A stretch of DNA of 64,000 nt from Photobacterium indicum. Lineage in GTDB: Bacteria; Pseudomonadota; Gammaproteobacteria; Enterobacterales; Vibrionaceae. Both the position numbers and the translations under genes were made by a program. Within the stretch, counting starts at the first letter, position 1. The number at the start of each line of letters is the position of its first letter. This document shows, piece by piece, positions 16,453 through 26,156 of this stretch. The stretch is from NCBI RefSeq assembly GCF_003026215.1, contig NZ_PYOC01000008.1, positions 1 to 64,000 of the forward strand, in the 5' to 3' direction. The notes beneath the pieces are model-generated. The model saw only the letters and a program-made list of their open reading frames with translations. It was not told the origin of the DNA and did not search any database.

Positions 16453-19400
16453 TTATTGGCTAATAATGTGCTGTAGCTTGTCTCGCATTGTTTGCACTTC
16501 ATGACGTTCGATGGACGAATCAGTGCAACGTTCCAATACAAAGTCGATAGTGTTAATGACCGTTCGCCAGCGTGGGGTCTTAGGTAAAGTTTCAACATGT
16601 AGGTATTTATCTAGAGTTCGCGTTTGTAAGGTACTCCTATCTAAATATACGCGCCATAAGCCACTTTCTTCCGCTAATTCAAACTTTGTTTTTTGCGAAG
16701 CGGTTTCCCAATACTTTAGTGTCGCCTTCATGACGTCGACTAATAGCTCACGAACCATATCAGCCTTATTTTTACCGTTATCCCCTAATTTATCTGCTAG
16801 GCGAGTGAATTCTCCACCAAGTTCGCGTAGCTGCTGTAAATTGTGTTTGTCGCCATCGAATGCAAAGCTTGATAAAACGTCGATCGCATCTTCTAGCATT
16901 GAAATTCGATGCTGAGCAGATGGACCTTCATTATCAAATACAAACATTCGTTTTAGTCCTGATTCTTCAGGTAAGTTGATCACATCAGTATCGAGTGGTT
17001 TTAGAACATCGCCAATCCGGAATGTTAAGCTGCCATTGAAATGATGACTTTGACTAATATCATTAGGTAAGTGAGTTACTAGAATATCTTCAATGTTATA
17101 GCGTTCTAGCTGTTCAGGTGAGCGTTTGAATAGCTTTCCTGCCGCACTATTGGCATAGCGAATACGCCCTTCATTTTGTACACAAAGGATGGCTTCATTG
17201 GTTGATTCTAGTAACCCAAGCAAACGACTTTGGGTCGTCAATAAACCGACTTCAACTTGTTCTCTGCGATGAATTTCTTGTTGAAGTGCTGCATTTTTCT
17301 GACGCTGTACTTCTGTTTTTCCAGCCTGAAGGTGGGCACTAATACGGGCTATCAATTCTTCTTTATTGAATGGTTTCGTCAGATAATCATTAGCGCCAGA
17401 TTCAAAACCTTTGATCCTATCTTGAACTTGCCCTAGTGCTGAGAGCATTATGATGGGGAGCTCTATTAAGGAATATTCTTCGCGTAAAATATGGCATACC
17501 TCATAGCCACTCATTTCAGGCATCATAATATCTAGCAGGATTAAAGCTGGCTGTTGTTGTTCAATGATTTTCAGTGCTTGTGGACCACTGTCTGCGGTTA
17601 GAACACGATAACCTTCTAAACGTAAGAAGTTATTCAAGACTTGCAAATTGACGGGTTCATCATCAACGACCAATAGTAATTCACCGTCAGGGTTTTCAGG
17701 TAAATTTTCGGTTTCACATGTGGTGGTTTCTGATGATGGTGCTTGAAAGTGAATTTTCCCATTGGTGCTTTGGCTAGCCACAATGTCTTCATTTGACGCT
17801 AAATTGAGGGTAAAGCTGAATGTTGTACCGACCATTGGTTGGCTACTCACATAGAGGTGACCTCCCATTAAGTCGATTAATTGACGACTAATCGATAACC
17901 CCAGCCCAGCGCCCTGACGGTAGTTGGCCAAACCAGTGTTTGCTTGTATTAACGGCTCAAAAATATGTTCCAATTGTTCCGCTGGAATGCCTTGCCCTGT
18001 ATCGACAACTTGAATGCGTATTTGGTTTTCTAATACGGTGGAAGAGAGGATGATCTTCCCTTCAGAGGTATATTTAATCGCGTTACCAACAAGATTATAA
18101 AGAATTTGTTCAAGGCGCTGTTCATCAGCTAATACTAACGGTAAGTCATTAGGTATTTGATTGATAATGCGAACAGGCTTACTCCCCAGCAGGTGACTGG
18201 ATAATTCGAGTACTAGGCGTACTGCAGAGGGTAGGTTTACAGCGTACTTATTAATATCGAGATCACCGTAGCGCATTTTATGGTAATCAAGCAGATCGTC
18301 CACGAGGTTCGTTAAACGTTGACCGCTATTGATGATCATCTCTAATTGACGACGTTGTGATTTTTGAATCGGGCCATTTGCACCCGCTAAAAGTGATTCA
18401 GCAATGCCGACCATACCGTGTAGTGGTGTACGTAATTCATGTGATGTTGTTGCTAGGAATTCATCTTTTAATTTATCTGCTGCTTGAAGGTTTTCGTTTT
18501 GTTGGCTAATGACTTTTAAGTTTTGTTCTAGCTCGTTATTTTGGTCTCGAATGAGTGTGATCTTCTCTCTGATTGAGCGTTGCATTCGAGCGAAACTGAT
18601 TGCTAATCGTCCGATTTCATCGCTGCGTTCTGTGCCTTTTATTTCTTGTTCTAAATCGCCAGCAGAGGCGCGCTCTGCTGCCCATGTTAACCGTAGTAGT
18701 GGAGCGGTAATAGAGTTTGATAACCAGTGAGAAGAGATAAATACCAACACAATGGCTGTTAACATGGCAAAGAAGAAAAGCTTTTCTAATTGATGGATAC
18801 GTGCAAAGGCTTCTTTTTCGGGTAATTCAACCAACAGGGCCCAGGTGGTTCCCATAACATTGATCTGCGAGAAGGCACTGAGAACAGAGACATTGTTGTA
18901 ATTGTTAAAACTACCTACACCACTTTCTCCTGCTAGTGCAGCATCAATTTTTTGGCTTGTTAAAGTCGCTGGAGCGCTTTTCCCGTCAGTGATACGTGAT
19001 TTATGATCGGGACCAATAAGTAACGTCTGAACGAAATTTGTGCTTAAGTTCGCATTCTTAATTAAGTCACTGATCGTTTTATTCTTTAGCTTAAAAAATA
19101 CGTAGCTATGTAAATAACCTTGTTGAATGATAGGGGCTGCAAACCAAGCCGTATATTCTTTGCTAAAGGGATCGAGGCTGAAATCAGTGAACACGACAGG
19201 GACGACATCGGGCTCCAATTGGTGCTTCTTCGTTTTAGCTTGGATCTTGGTAAAGGTTTCTTTTAATGCATTCGATGGATTGTTATCGTCCAGTAAATTG
19301 GAACCAAATTTATTATGCTGAAAAACGGAATACACCACATTGCCGTTTATATCGACCAACATAATGTCACTAAAAGCCGAACGTTTTAGGTACTCTTCAT

Positions 19401-19845
19401 AAGCCCAGTTATAGCGTTTATACATTAGACGATAACGTTCGTGACCAACGAAACTTGCTGAATTGTCGCTAGAAAAGTTTTTATTTTTTGTTGTCAGCGT
19501 TTCTTTGAAGTAACGGCTGTTGGTTGTACCTTTTAATAAGGTGTCAATTTCTCCCAATTGATTGAAAGCGCCGACTAAGCCATAGAATCGCCCGCCACTG
19601 GCATTTGACAGTTCAGAGCGTGCGAAGCTTTGGACATCCAATTCTCTGGCGGTAAAAAAATTATTGAGCTGTTTTTGCTTATTATCGAGTAAGGATGCGA
19701 GATGATTAGTGCTTTGTTCAGCAAGATCTTTAGTGTGAGAATTAAGAAAAAAGAATGCCGAGAGTGTTAGTGGGGTAATACTAAGCACTAAAAAAGCCAA
19801 CATTAAAGTATGCTGGAGACGTTTAAATCGTTTGGTATTCTGCAT
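16453..19845 (-). CDS. chiS: Chitin-sensing hybrid histidine kinase/transcription regulator ChiS
   Basis: The product has 1130 residues. A membrane segment at about 14-34, a periplasmic sensor region at 35-354, a second membrane segment at about 356-376 and a HAMP domain precede the kinase part. The HisKA motif TTSHELRTPLHG has His469, and the ATPase domain shows NAIKYT, DTGQGIP and GAGLGLS. A receiver domain has LLVVDDEP and phospho-acceptor Asp772 in LILLDIMMPEMSG. A PAS-like region lies near 872-925, followed by a C-terminal domain. His469 and Asp772 fall at the positions known for V. cholerae ChiS, where the C-terminal part binds DNA and activates chitin genes from the membrane. It presumably interacts with the periplasmic binding protein at 14004-15683. 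A run of ten C follows the stop codon directly. Confidence 0.95.
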   Translation of the reverse strand: MQNTKRFKRLQHTLMLAFLVLSITPLTLSAFFFLNSHTKDLAEQSTNHLASLLDNKQKQLNNFFTARELDVQSFARSELSNASGGRFYGLVGAFNQLGEIDTLLKGTTNSRYFKETLTTKNKNFSSDNSASFVGHERYRLMYKRYNWAYEEYLKRSAFSDIMLVDINGNVVYSVFQHNKFGSNLLDDNNPSNALKETFTKIQAKTKKHQLEPDVVPVVFTDFSLDPFSKEYTAWFAAPIIQQGYLHSYVFFKLKNKTISDLIKNANLSTNFVQTLLIGPDHKSRITDGKSAPATLTSQKIDAALAGESGVGSFNNYNNVSVLSAFSQINVMGTTWALLVELPEKEAFARIHQLEKLFFFAMLTAIVLVFISSHWLSNSITAPLLRLTWAAERASAGDLEQEIKGTERSDEIGRLAISFARMQRSIREKITLIRDQNNELEQNLKVISQQNENLQAADKLKDEFLATTSHELRTPLHGMVGIAESLLAGANGPIQKSQRRQLEMIINSGQRLTNLVDDLLDYHKMRYGDLDINKYAVNLPSAVRLVLELSSHLLGSKPVRIINQIPNDLPLVLADEQRLEQILYNLVGNAIKYTSEGKIILSSTVLENQIRIQVVDTGQGIPAEQLEHIFEPLIQANTGLANYRQGAGLGLSISRQLIDLMGGHLYVSSQPMVGTTFSFTLNLASNEDIVASQSTNGKIHFQAPSSETTTCETENLPENPDGELLLVVDDEPVNLQVLNNFLRLEGYRVLTADSGPQALKIIEQQQPALILLDIMMPEMSGYEVCHILREEYSLIELPIIMLSALGQVQDRIKGFESGANDYLTKPFNKEELIARISAHLQAGKTEVQRQKNAALQQEIHRREQVEVGLLTTQSRLLGLLESTNEAILCVQNEGRIRYANSAAGKLFKRSPEQLERYNIEDILVTHLPNDISQSHHFNGSLTFRIGDVLKPLDTDVINLPEESGLKRMFVFDNEGPSAQHRISMLEDAIDVLSSFAFDGDKHNLQQLRELGGEFTRLADKLGDNGKNKADMVRELLVDVMKATLKYWETASQKTKFELAEESGLWRVYLDRSTLQTRTLDKYLHVETLPKTPRWRTVINTIDFVLERCTDSSIERHEVQTMRDKLQHIISQ

Positions 19846-19911
19846 TCCTGTGCCTGAATGTATGGTATGTGAACCGATTGAAGTCGTAGTTGGTAAATAG
19901 GTTTTGACGTT

Positions 19912-19939
19912 TATATATGTATTAAAATGGACATATATA
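19912..19939. promoter_or_regulatory. Inverted repeat upstream of chiS
   Basis: TATATATGT (19912-19920) and ACATATATA (19931-19939) are perfect inverted repeats around a 10-base spacer, about 65-95 bases before the chiS ATG. This could be an operator or an AT-rich cruciform; no known regulator was recognised. The rest of 19846-20083 shows no gene. Confidence 0.4.
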
Positions 19940-20079
19940 GTATTTGCTAATCAGTAAGATCCTATGCAACTTAGTTATACGGCGCTTTTTTCGCGTAATC
20001 AAGTAAGTCTAAGTTGAAGCGTGTGCGGAAACACAAAATTGACGGTGTTAACGAGAGAAAGGGGTTATAAACGGGAAGA

Positions 20080-20110
20080 ATTAAGCAGACTGAATGTTTT
20101 TCAGCCTGCT
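20080..20110 (-). terminator. Probable terminator of rsmC
   Basis: On the minus strand a 10-bp stem with one G-U pair (20101-20110 with 20084-20093) has a 7-base loop. The following tail is short and only moderately T-rich. Confidence 0.5.
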
Positions 20111-20136
20111 AAATATTCTCTTTTTGACAGAATACG

Positions 20137-21156
20137 TTATTTCTTTGCCGAATAGATCGTGAATTTATTCGTATTGGCGAGAACGTTACAAGTCTCTAAA
20201 CTTTGTTCAATCAGTTCTGGATACTTGAGAAAGCTATTGGCAACAATGATTAACTGTCCGTCGCTAAATAAGTAGTTAGGTGCTTGAGCTATAAAGTTTT
20301 CTGTTGCAGCATAAAAGGTTTTTAAGCCAGCATGGAAAGGAGGGTTACTGATTAAGTAATTGTAAGGGCCTTCCAGTTCAGAATATACATCAGTAGCTGT
20401 AAATTTCGCGTCTAACTGGTTAACTTTAAACGTTTCTTTTGCTGATTCTATTGCTAATGCACTGATATCACACAATTCTAATTCAATACGTGGATGCTTG
20501 GCTTTCATGATTGCTCCCAGCACACCAGCACCACAGCCAAAGTCGAGTACTTTACCGCGTAGTGCAGGCAAGGTATTAATCAGTAACTTTGACCCGTTAT
20601 CAAATTCACCATGGCTAAAGACACCGGGCAATGAGCGAACGGTAAGTTCGACACCTGAGACATTGATCGGGTAGCTTTTAAACCAATCATTAAGGTTAAA
20701 GGATTTAACCTCATTGTCACAGCGTCCCCAGTAGAAACTGCAACGTCGTGCTGAATCATATTTGGTTAAGGGGCCATAAGGTTGGAACATTTTTTCAGCG
20801 CTGCGCACACCACTGCGGTTTTCACCCACAATGCATATCTCTGTTTCAGGACCAAATTTAGCCAGCAACATCGACATTAAGTAATCAGCTTCAGCTTTTG
20901 CTTTCGGCCAGTAAATTAATAGCATATCAATGTCGAGCGTAGCGTCTAGTTGTGCACCAAAATGGCAGTCAATGTTAGAATGACGGCTCATAGAGCTGTG
21001 GTAACCAAAGTTAGTCGTAAATACTGCGACAGATTGTGCAACGTTAGCTAACTCTACTGGGTAAGCATCGCTTAGCTCGCCTGCAATAAGTACCTTTCGG
21101 CCTTCAAAAAACGCTAACTGACGAGCAACCACTTGGCTCGCGGCGGTGTAAGACAT
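20137..21156 (-). CDS. rsmC: 16S rRNA m2G1207 methyltransferase RsmC
   Basis: The product has 339 residues. The start at 21156 (MSYTAASQVVARQLAFFEGR) is chosen over longer openings because it matches the family N-terminus and length (about 340) and has GAGG upstream. A degenerate N-terminal methyltransferase-like domain covers about 1-165. The catalytic Rossmann domain has the SAM loop VLDFGCGAGVLGA and the N2-guanine methylase motif SNPPFHAG. It methylates G1207 of 16S rRNA in the 30S subunit. The adjacent AI-2E-family gene lies 124 bases upstream with a GC-rich hairpin between them, so co-transcription is uncertain. Confidence 0.93.
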   Translation of the reverse strand: MSYTAASQVVARQLAFFEGRKVLIAGELSDAYPVELANVAQSVAVFTTNFGYHSSMSRHSNIDCHFGAQLDATLDIDMLLIYWPKAKAEADYLMSMLLAKFGPETEICIVGENRSGVRSAEKMFQPYGPLTKYDSARRCSFYWGRCDNEVKSFNLNDWFKSYPINVSGVELTVRSLPGVFSHGEFDNGSKLLINTLPALRGKVLDFGCGAGVLGAIMKAKHPRIELELCDISALAIESAKETFKVNQLDAKFTATDVYSELEGPYNYLISNPPFHAGLKTFYAATENFIAQAPNYLFSDGQLIIVANSFLKYPELIEQSLETCNVLANTNKFTIYSAKK

Positions 21157-21231
21157 AGGTGGCCTCAAAAAATACATCACTGAATAAGGGCGCGAATTGT
21201 TCCACAAAATAGCGTGCATGAAAAGGTGAGC

Positions 21232-21256
21232 GGTGCCGCATATTAATGGCGGCACC
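21232..21256 (-). other. GC-rich intergenic hairpin between the AI-2E-family gene and rsmC
   Basis: GGTGCCGC and GCGGCACC form a perfect 8-bp stem with a 9-base loop, 25 bases after the upstream stop codon. There is no T tail, so it is more likely an mRNA processing or pause element than a classical terminator. Confidence 0.4.
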
Positions 21257-21280
21257 TATTTGTTCAGGTTTAGGCTGGAA

Positions 21281-22366
21281 TTAACTCTGATTTTGCTGCT
21301 CAAGAAAGTCTTTAAATTCCACTTCATAGAGCTTAAAGAGCACTAATGTGACGGCAAAAATAATCGGGCCATAAATCAAACCGATTAGGCCAAATAAATG
21401 TAAGCCGCCCAAAATAGAGAAGAAAATGAGTAAGGTATTCATTCCTGAATTACCTTGCATTAATAATGGTCGTAAAATGTTGTCGATAGACCCCACCACA
21501 ATAATGCCCCAGCCACTTAAGAATAATGCCCATTCCCATTGATTAATTAGCAATAAATACAGAGCCGCAGGCAGCCAGATCAATGCTGTACCAAAAACAG
21601 GAATAAATGAAGCGAAAGCCATCATCGAACCCCAGAATAAACCAGGAAAACCTGCTAGCCACATGGCAAATCCGCCAGCAAAACCTTGTGCTAATGCCGT
21701 GAGAAATGAGCCGAGAACGGCAGATTTAGCCACTTGTTCAACTTCGGTCAGTAGTGCATCTTCTTGGCTACGAGATAGAGGCAGTACATGGCGAACCGCA
21801 TTAACCATTTTGGCGTGATCGCGTAGTAAGAAAAATAACACGAAGAGCATTAGCATAAAGCTGATCACGAAATTGGTTGCATCTCCCAATATTTTTGCAC
21901 TGATGTTAAGTAGTTGAGCACCAAACTTTGATGCAGCAGAGGCGATTTTTTGTAAAATAGCTTGTGTATCAATGCTTTCAAACGGTGACCACTTATCAAT
22001 CAGCAGTAGTGCTTTTTGTACATAAGGGTGGGCAAGTAGCTCTTTCGCCCCACCAGAAGAGAACCAAGTGTAACTGTCTTTAGAGAAGGTCGTTCCTTGG
22101 TGCACAATGGATGAGAATACGATCAATAATGGGATCACAATGATAAACGTCAGCAGGATACAAGAAAGTATTGCAGTGCTGTTAGGCTTACTTGGGAACT
22201 TTGACTCGATTCGCGCGTGCAATGGGTAATAAAGCAAAGAAATAATGAATGCCATAACGATCGGACCAATATAAGGTTCTACCAAGCGATAACTGGCATA
22301 TACGGCGATACCGAGAGCTACGATTAGCATCCAGTGGCGAGATTCAACTTTAAATGGTTTTGGCAC
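21281..22366 (-). CDS. AI-2E family transporter (PerM/YdiK-like membrane protein)
   Basis: The product has 361 residues and about eight membrane segments. The pattern is typical of the AI-2E exporter superfamily: two N-terminal helices (13-30, 33-50), a large soluble loop of about 80-150, then FVISFMLMLFVLFFLLRDH and the C-terminal block with GSIDNILRPLLM and IYGPIIFA. The start is GTG at 22366, preceded by AAGGA. Despite the family name, many members transport Na+/H+ or unknown substrates and few export autoinducer-2, so the substrate is not assigned. Confidence 0.85.
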   Translation of the reverse strand: MPKPFKVESRHWMLIVALGIAVYASYRLVEPYIGPIVMAFIISLLYYPLHARIESKFPSKPNSTAILSCILLTFIIVIPLLIVFSSIVHQGTTFSKDSYTWFSSGGAKELLAHPYVQKALLLIDKWSPFESIDTQAILQKIASAASKFGAQLLNISAKILGDATNFVISFMLMLFVLFFLLRDHAKMVNAVRHVLPLSRSQEDALLTEVEQVAKSAVLGSFLTALAQGFAGGFAMWLAGFPGLFWGSMMAFASFIPVFGTALIWLPAALYLLLINQWEWALFLSGWGIIVVGSIDNILRPLLMQGNSGMNTLLIFFSILGGLHLFGLIGLIYGPIIFAVTLVLFKLYEVEFKDFLEQQNQS

Positions 22367-22510
22367 TTTTTTGTCCTTCGATAAGTTAACAATCGTATTG
22401 GGCGTTGCTTATAATTGCATCACTTCAATAAAGATCACAATCTTAATTCATGATTAATAATATATTTAATCAAAAACTTACTTCGTAATAACACTATTGG
22501 ACGAATAACG

Positions 22511-22612
22511 ATGGGCTGTTGTGATTGCGGTACAAAGAAAAAACGTAAACTCCCCTTGGCTGGCATCATTATTTTAGGGCTTGTGGTACTTGGTTTTTTC
22601 TTCTGGCAATAG
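22511..22612 (+). CDS. Small Cys-rich single-span membrane peptide (33 aa), unknown function
   Basis: The open frame is too short for usual gene calling. It begins MGCCDCGTKKKRKLP, a CCxC cluster with a basic stretch, and continues with a 16-residue hydrophobic span (LAGIIILGLVVLGFFF) ending WQ. The layout of a cytoplasmic metal- or lipid-binding head, a positive membrane flank and one helix looks like a real small protein rather than chance. The ribosome binding site is weak (GGACG, 9-10 bases before ATG). It sits alone on the plus strand between two minus-strand genes. I do not recognise a family. Confidence 0.55.
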   Translation: MGCCDCGTKKKRKLPLAGIIILGLVVLGFFFWQ

Positions 22613-22632
22613 TTTTAAGTATAAGCTGCTGA

Positions 22633-22660
22633 TAAAAAACGCCACTCTAAGAGTGGCGTT
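22633..22660 (-). terminator. Rho-independent terminator of hemL
   Basis: A perfect 10-bp stem AACGCCACTC/GAGTGGCGTT (22638-22647 with 22651-22660) has a 3-base loop. On the minus strand it is followed by TTTT. It also lies just after the 33-aa plus-strand frame and could serve both directions. Confidence 0.85.
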
Positions 22661-22691
22661 GATTATGACTTAATTTTGCTTAACAAAATCT

Positions 22692-23990
22692 TTATGCGTT
22701 AGCTTCTTTTGCTAACGTTGCAAACGCATGTTCTGCAGCATTTAGTGTCGCTTCAATTTCTTTATCGCGATGCGCCAGAGAAGTAAAACATGCCTCATAT
22801 GCTGAAGGTGCAAGGTAAACACCGTTTTTAAGCATAAGGTTAAAGAAACGCTTAAAGCGTTCGATATCGCATTTAGTCACATCGGCGTAGCTTGCTACGC
22901 TTTCTTGCTCGGTAAAGAAGAAACCAAACATGCCACCCACTTGATTGATAGCCAGTGGAATATCATATTTATCAGCTAATGCCTTAAACCCATCAGCCAG
23001 TATTTTAGTGGTATTGGCCAGACGCTTCTCATTACCTTCTTCTGTTAGCACGCTTAGGCATGCGTAACCAGCTGCCATTGCAACAGGGTTGCCTGATAGC
23101 GTACCAGCCTGATAAACAGGGCCTGTAGGCGCAACATATTGCATTACGTCTTTACGTCCACCAAATGCACCTACTGGCATTCCGCCACCGATGATTTTAC
23201 CCAGTGTCGTTAGGTCTGGCTTGATGTTGTAATAACCCTGAGCGCCACCTTCTGAAACGCGGAAGCCTGTCATGACTTCATCAAGGATCAGCAAGGCACC
23301 AAATTCATCACAAATAGCACGTAGACCTTCAAGGAAGCCAGGAACTGGTGGAATGCAGTTCATGTTGCCGGCAACGGGCTCTACGATAATACAAGCGATC
23401 TGTTCTGGGTGCGCGGCAAATGCTTCACGTACAGTCTCAAGGTCATTGTATGTACATGTTAGTGTATGTTTCGCAAAATCAGCTGGTACACCTGGCGAGC
23501 TCGGCTGACCCAGTGTTAGAGCACCAGAGCCTGCTTTAACCAATAAGCAGTCAGCGTGACCGTGGTAACAACCTTCGAATTTGATGATTTTGTCACGGTT
23601 AGTGAATCCACGCGCTAAACGAATCGCACTCATGGTCGCTTCTGTACCAGAGCTCACCATGCGAATTTGTTCCATTGATGGCACAAGCTTAGAGACTAGC
23701 TCGGCCATGGTGATTTCCATTTCAGTCGGCGCACCGAAGCTAAGACCTTGTTGAGCAGCTTTGATAACAGCATCACGAACAGCAACGTGGTTATGACCAA
23801 GGATCATCGGCCCCCAAGAACCTACGTAGTCGATGTACGCTTTACCATCAGCATCAAAGATATATGCGCCATCAGCACGTTCGATGAACAGTGGGCTACC
23901 ACCTACACCGGCAAATGCTCGAACGGGTGAGTTAACACCGCCGGGAATGATTTCTTGTGCTTTAGCAAATAAATCAGCTGATTTGCTCAT
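22692..23990 (-). CDS. hemL: Glutamate-1-semialdehyde 2,1-aminomutase
   Basis: The product has 432 residues. This class III aminotransferase converts glutamate-1-semialdehyde to 5-aminolevulinate in the C5 route to haem. The PLP lysine is Lys265 in [18 protein letters not shown]. The cofactor Asp lies in [11 protein letters not shown], with [16 protein letters not shown] near 113-127. The length is typical of the family. It is divergent from clcA, with a 240-base shared control region. It has its own terminator and appears monocistronic. No haem-pathway neighbours are in the window. Confidence 0.97.
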   Translation of the reverse strand: MSKSADLFAKAQEIIPGGVNSPVRAFAGVGGSPLFIERADGAYIFDADGKAYIDYVGSWGPMILGHNHVAVRDAVIKAAQQGLSFGAPTEMEITMAELVSKLVPSMEQIRMVSSGTEATMSAIRLARGFTNRDKIIKFEGCYHGHADCLLVKAGSGALTLGQPSSPGVPADFAKHTLTCTYNDLETVREAFAAHPEQIACIIVEPVAGNMNCIPPVPGFLEGLRAICDEFGALLILDEVMTGFRVSEGGAQGYYNIKPDLTTLGKIIGGGMPVGAFGGRKDVMQYVAPTGPVYQAGTLSGNPVAMAAGYACLSVLTEEGNEKRLANTTKILADGFKALADKYDIPLAINQVGGMFGFFFTEQESVASYADVTKCDIERFKRFFNLMLKNGVYLAPSAYEACFTSLAHRDKEIEATLNAAEHAFATLAKEANA

Positions 23991-24112
23991 TGTGACGTCC
24001 TATTTTCAAAATTGATTCAGGCTTGAACTTGCCGCATTGTACCGAATAAAAAGGGCGCTTGGCGAGTTTCTATTGCGCTACCTCAGTCACATAACACCAT
24101 CTTTACCACTGA

Positions 24113-24129
24113 TGGAAAACTAGTTTCCA
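24113..24129. promoter_or_regulatory. Near-perfect palindrome in the hemL-clcA divergent region
   Basis: TGGAAA-ACTAG-TTTCCA forms a 6-bp dyad with a further ACTAGT core. It lies about 100 bases before the clcA ATG and 125 before that of hemL. It is a candidate operator without a known regulator. Confidence 0.4.
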
Positions 24130-24230
24130 ACAATCACAGTGTAAAAAAATGCGCCTATCAACTACGATAGACACTTACCAAACTCATCACTCCTTTCTGC
24201 AACCCTCTCAAAGAATTATACGGCTGAATA

Positions 24231-25634
24231 ATGACTGATAAAAAGCAAGGCACTCCTGCACCTGAACATCTACAACCTAGTGGCCTTGTTCGGCGTTTTT
24301 TATCTCGAGATAAAACCCCTGTATCGGTTCTTTTTCTGTCAGCATTGGTTGGTATGATTGCGGGTTTATTGGCGACGTTATTTGAAATCGGTGTTCATTG
24401 GGTGTCAGAGCAGCGTACCGAATGGTTAGTGCATGAAATTACTAGTGAATTACCACTATGGTTAACGGCTTTTGTGGTGAGTGCTTCGCTAGCATTTATT
24501 GGCTACTTCTTAGTTAACCGTTTTGCCCCCGAAGCGGCAGGTTCAGGTATTCCTGAAATCGAAGGGGCGATGGATGAGATGCGTCCCGTGCGCTGGTGGC
24601 GAGTATTACCCGTTAAGTTTTTTGGTGGCTTAGGTGCATTAGGCTCAGGGATGGTTTTAGGCCGAGAAGGCCCTACCGTTCAAATGGGCGGAAATATTGG
24701 GCGAATGGTCTCTGATATTTTTCGTCTAAAAGATAAAGAAGGTCGCCATGCGCTTCTCGCATCGGGTGCTTCCGCAGGTCTTGCAGCAGCTTTTAATGCC
24801 CCACTCGCTGGTATTATGTTTGTTGTCGAAGAAATGCGCCCTCAGTTTCGTTACAGCTTAATTTCGATTAAATGTGTCACTATTTCAGCGGTTGTTGCTA
24901 ATATTGTGTTTCGAAGCATTAAGGGGCAGCACGCCGTTATTACCATGCCGCAATATGATGCCCCGACGCTAAAAGCATTATGGTTATTTCTGTTATTAGG
25001 CATGTTTTTTGGTGTATTTGGCGTGCTTTTTAATCGCTTAATTACCTTGTCTCAAGATTTATTTATTCGTATTCACCGCAATGAACGTCGCCGCTATTTA
25101 ATTACCGGAACTTTGCTTGGGGGAACCTTTGGTTTGCTACTGCTCTATCTTCCTGAATTAACGGGGGGCGGAATTTCTCTTATTCCTGATGCAACCAATG
25201 GTAAATACAGTATCAGCTTGTTATTCATTTTATTCTTAGCGCGTGTTGCCACGACCTTGTTGTGTTTTGGCTCTGGTGCCCCAGGCGGTATTTTTGCGCC
25301 TATGCTGGCATTAGGCACGTTATTTGGGACGTTTTTTGGATCTATTGTTCAGATGTATTTCCCTGAATTAGGGTTAGAGCCGGGTATGTTTGCTATTGCG
25401 GGAATGGGGGCTTTATTTGCGGCAACGGTACGCGCACCCATAACTGGTATTTTACTGGTAATTGAAATGACCAATAATTATCACCTGATCTTACCCTTAA
25501 TCATCACGACAATTGGTGCCACAGTGTTGGCGCAGGTCTTGGGTGGAAAGCCTATCTATTCCCAATTGCTACATAGAACCATGAAAAAAGAAAAATTACG
25601 TAATGAAGTGCCATCTGAAGTGAGCAATACTTGA
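24231..25634 (+). CDS. clcA: H+/Cl- exchange transporter ClcA
   Basis: The product has 467 residues and belongs to the CLC family. Selectivity-filter segments are GSGIPEIEG (104-112), [11 protein letters not shown] with the external gating Glu146, and the internal proton Glu201 in [12 protein letters not shown]. These match Glu148 and Glu203 of Escherichia coli ClcA, so it should be a 2 Cl-/1 H+ antiporter rather than a channel. Further helices carry [16 protein letters not shown]. It probably supports the extreme acid response or chloride homeostasis at the inner membrane. No strong ribosome binding site is visible before the ATG. It is followed after 60 bases by erpA on the same strand. Confidence 0.95.
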   Translation: MTDKKQGTPAPEHLQPSGLVRRFLSRDKTPVSVLFLSALVGMIAGLLATLFEIGVHWVSEQRTEWLVHEITSELPLWLTAFVVSASLAFIGYFLVNRFAPEAAGSGIPEIEGAMDEMRPVRWWRVLPVKFFGGLGALGSGMVLGREGPTVQMGGNIGRMVSDIFRLKDKEGRHALLASGASAGLAAAFNAPLAGIMFVVEEMRPQFRYSLISIKCVTISAVVANIVFRSIKGQHAVITMPQYDAPTLKALWLFLLLGMFFGVFGVLFNRLITLSQDLFIRIHRNERRRYLITGTLLGGTFGLLLLYLPELTGGGISLIPDATNGKYSISLLFILFLARVATTLLCFGSGAPGGIFAPMLALGTLFGTFFGSIVQMYFPELGLEPGMFAIAGMGALFAATVRAPITGILLVIEMTNNYHLILPLIITTIGATVLAQVLGGKPIYSQLLHRTMKKEKLRNEVPSEVSNT

Positions 25635-25694
25635 ACAAGTTAGTCAGGTATTAGATAATCATGTTAATTACCGCATGTGTTTGAGAGGTCTTTA

Positions 25695-26036
25695 ATGAGC
25701 GACGCCAATGTACCGCTGTCTTTTTCTGATGTAGCTGCGAACAAAGTGAAAACGCTTATTGCTGAAGAAGAGAACCCAGAATTAAAACTACGCGTTTATA
25801 TCACAGGTGGTGGTTGTAGTGGTTTCCAGTATGGTTTTACTTTTGATGAAAAAGTAAATGATGGCGATATGACGATTGAAAACAGTGGTGTAACGCTGGT
25901 GGTTGACCCAATGAGCTTACAATATTTAGTTGGCGGTGTTGTTGATTACACTGAAGGGCTGGAAGGTTCTCGTTTCTTTGTAAACAACCCGAACGCAACA
26001 ACAACCTGTGGTTGTGGAGCGTCATTCAGCGTTTAA
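25695..26036 (+). CDS. erpA: Iron-sulfur cluster insertion protein ErpA
   Basis: The product has 113 residues. The start at 25695 ([12 protein letters not shown]) is supported by AGAGG upstream and by the family N-terminus; a longer opening adds six unlikely residues. It is an A-type carrier of the HesB/IscA family with the three ligand cysteines Cys41 ([11 protein letters not shown]), Cys105 and Cys107 (TTCGCGASF). It delivers Fe-S clusters to apo-proteins. It is followed by a strong terminator. Clients encoded nearby include the Fe-S enzymes GltB, GltD and YhcC, although this proximity is not evidence of coupling. Confidence 0.96.
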   Translation: MSDANVPLSFSDVAANKVKTLIAEEENPELKLRVYITGGGCSGFQYGFTFDEKVNDGDMTIENSGVTLVVDPMSLQYLVGGVVDYTEGLEGSRFFVNNPNATTTCGCGASFSV

Positions 26037-26072
26037 ATCACCGTTAGCTATCTTCATATAGACAAACAGTGT

Positions 26073-26106
26073 AAAAAAAGCCGTCATATGAATGACGGCT
26101 TTTTTA
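26073..26106. terminator. Bidirectional terminator between erpA and the M23 endopeptidase gene
   Basis: A 9-bp AGCCGTCAT/ATGACGGCT stem (26079-26087 with 26092-26100) has a 4-base loop. It is flanked by A-run and T-run, so it works for both convergent genes. Confidence 0.92.
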
Positions 26107-26156
26107 TATCGATAAAAAGAAGGTAGAAAAGAACTTTCGATATTTAGCTGTGATAG

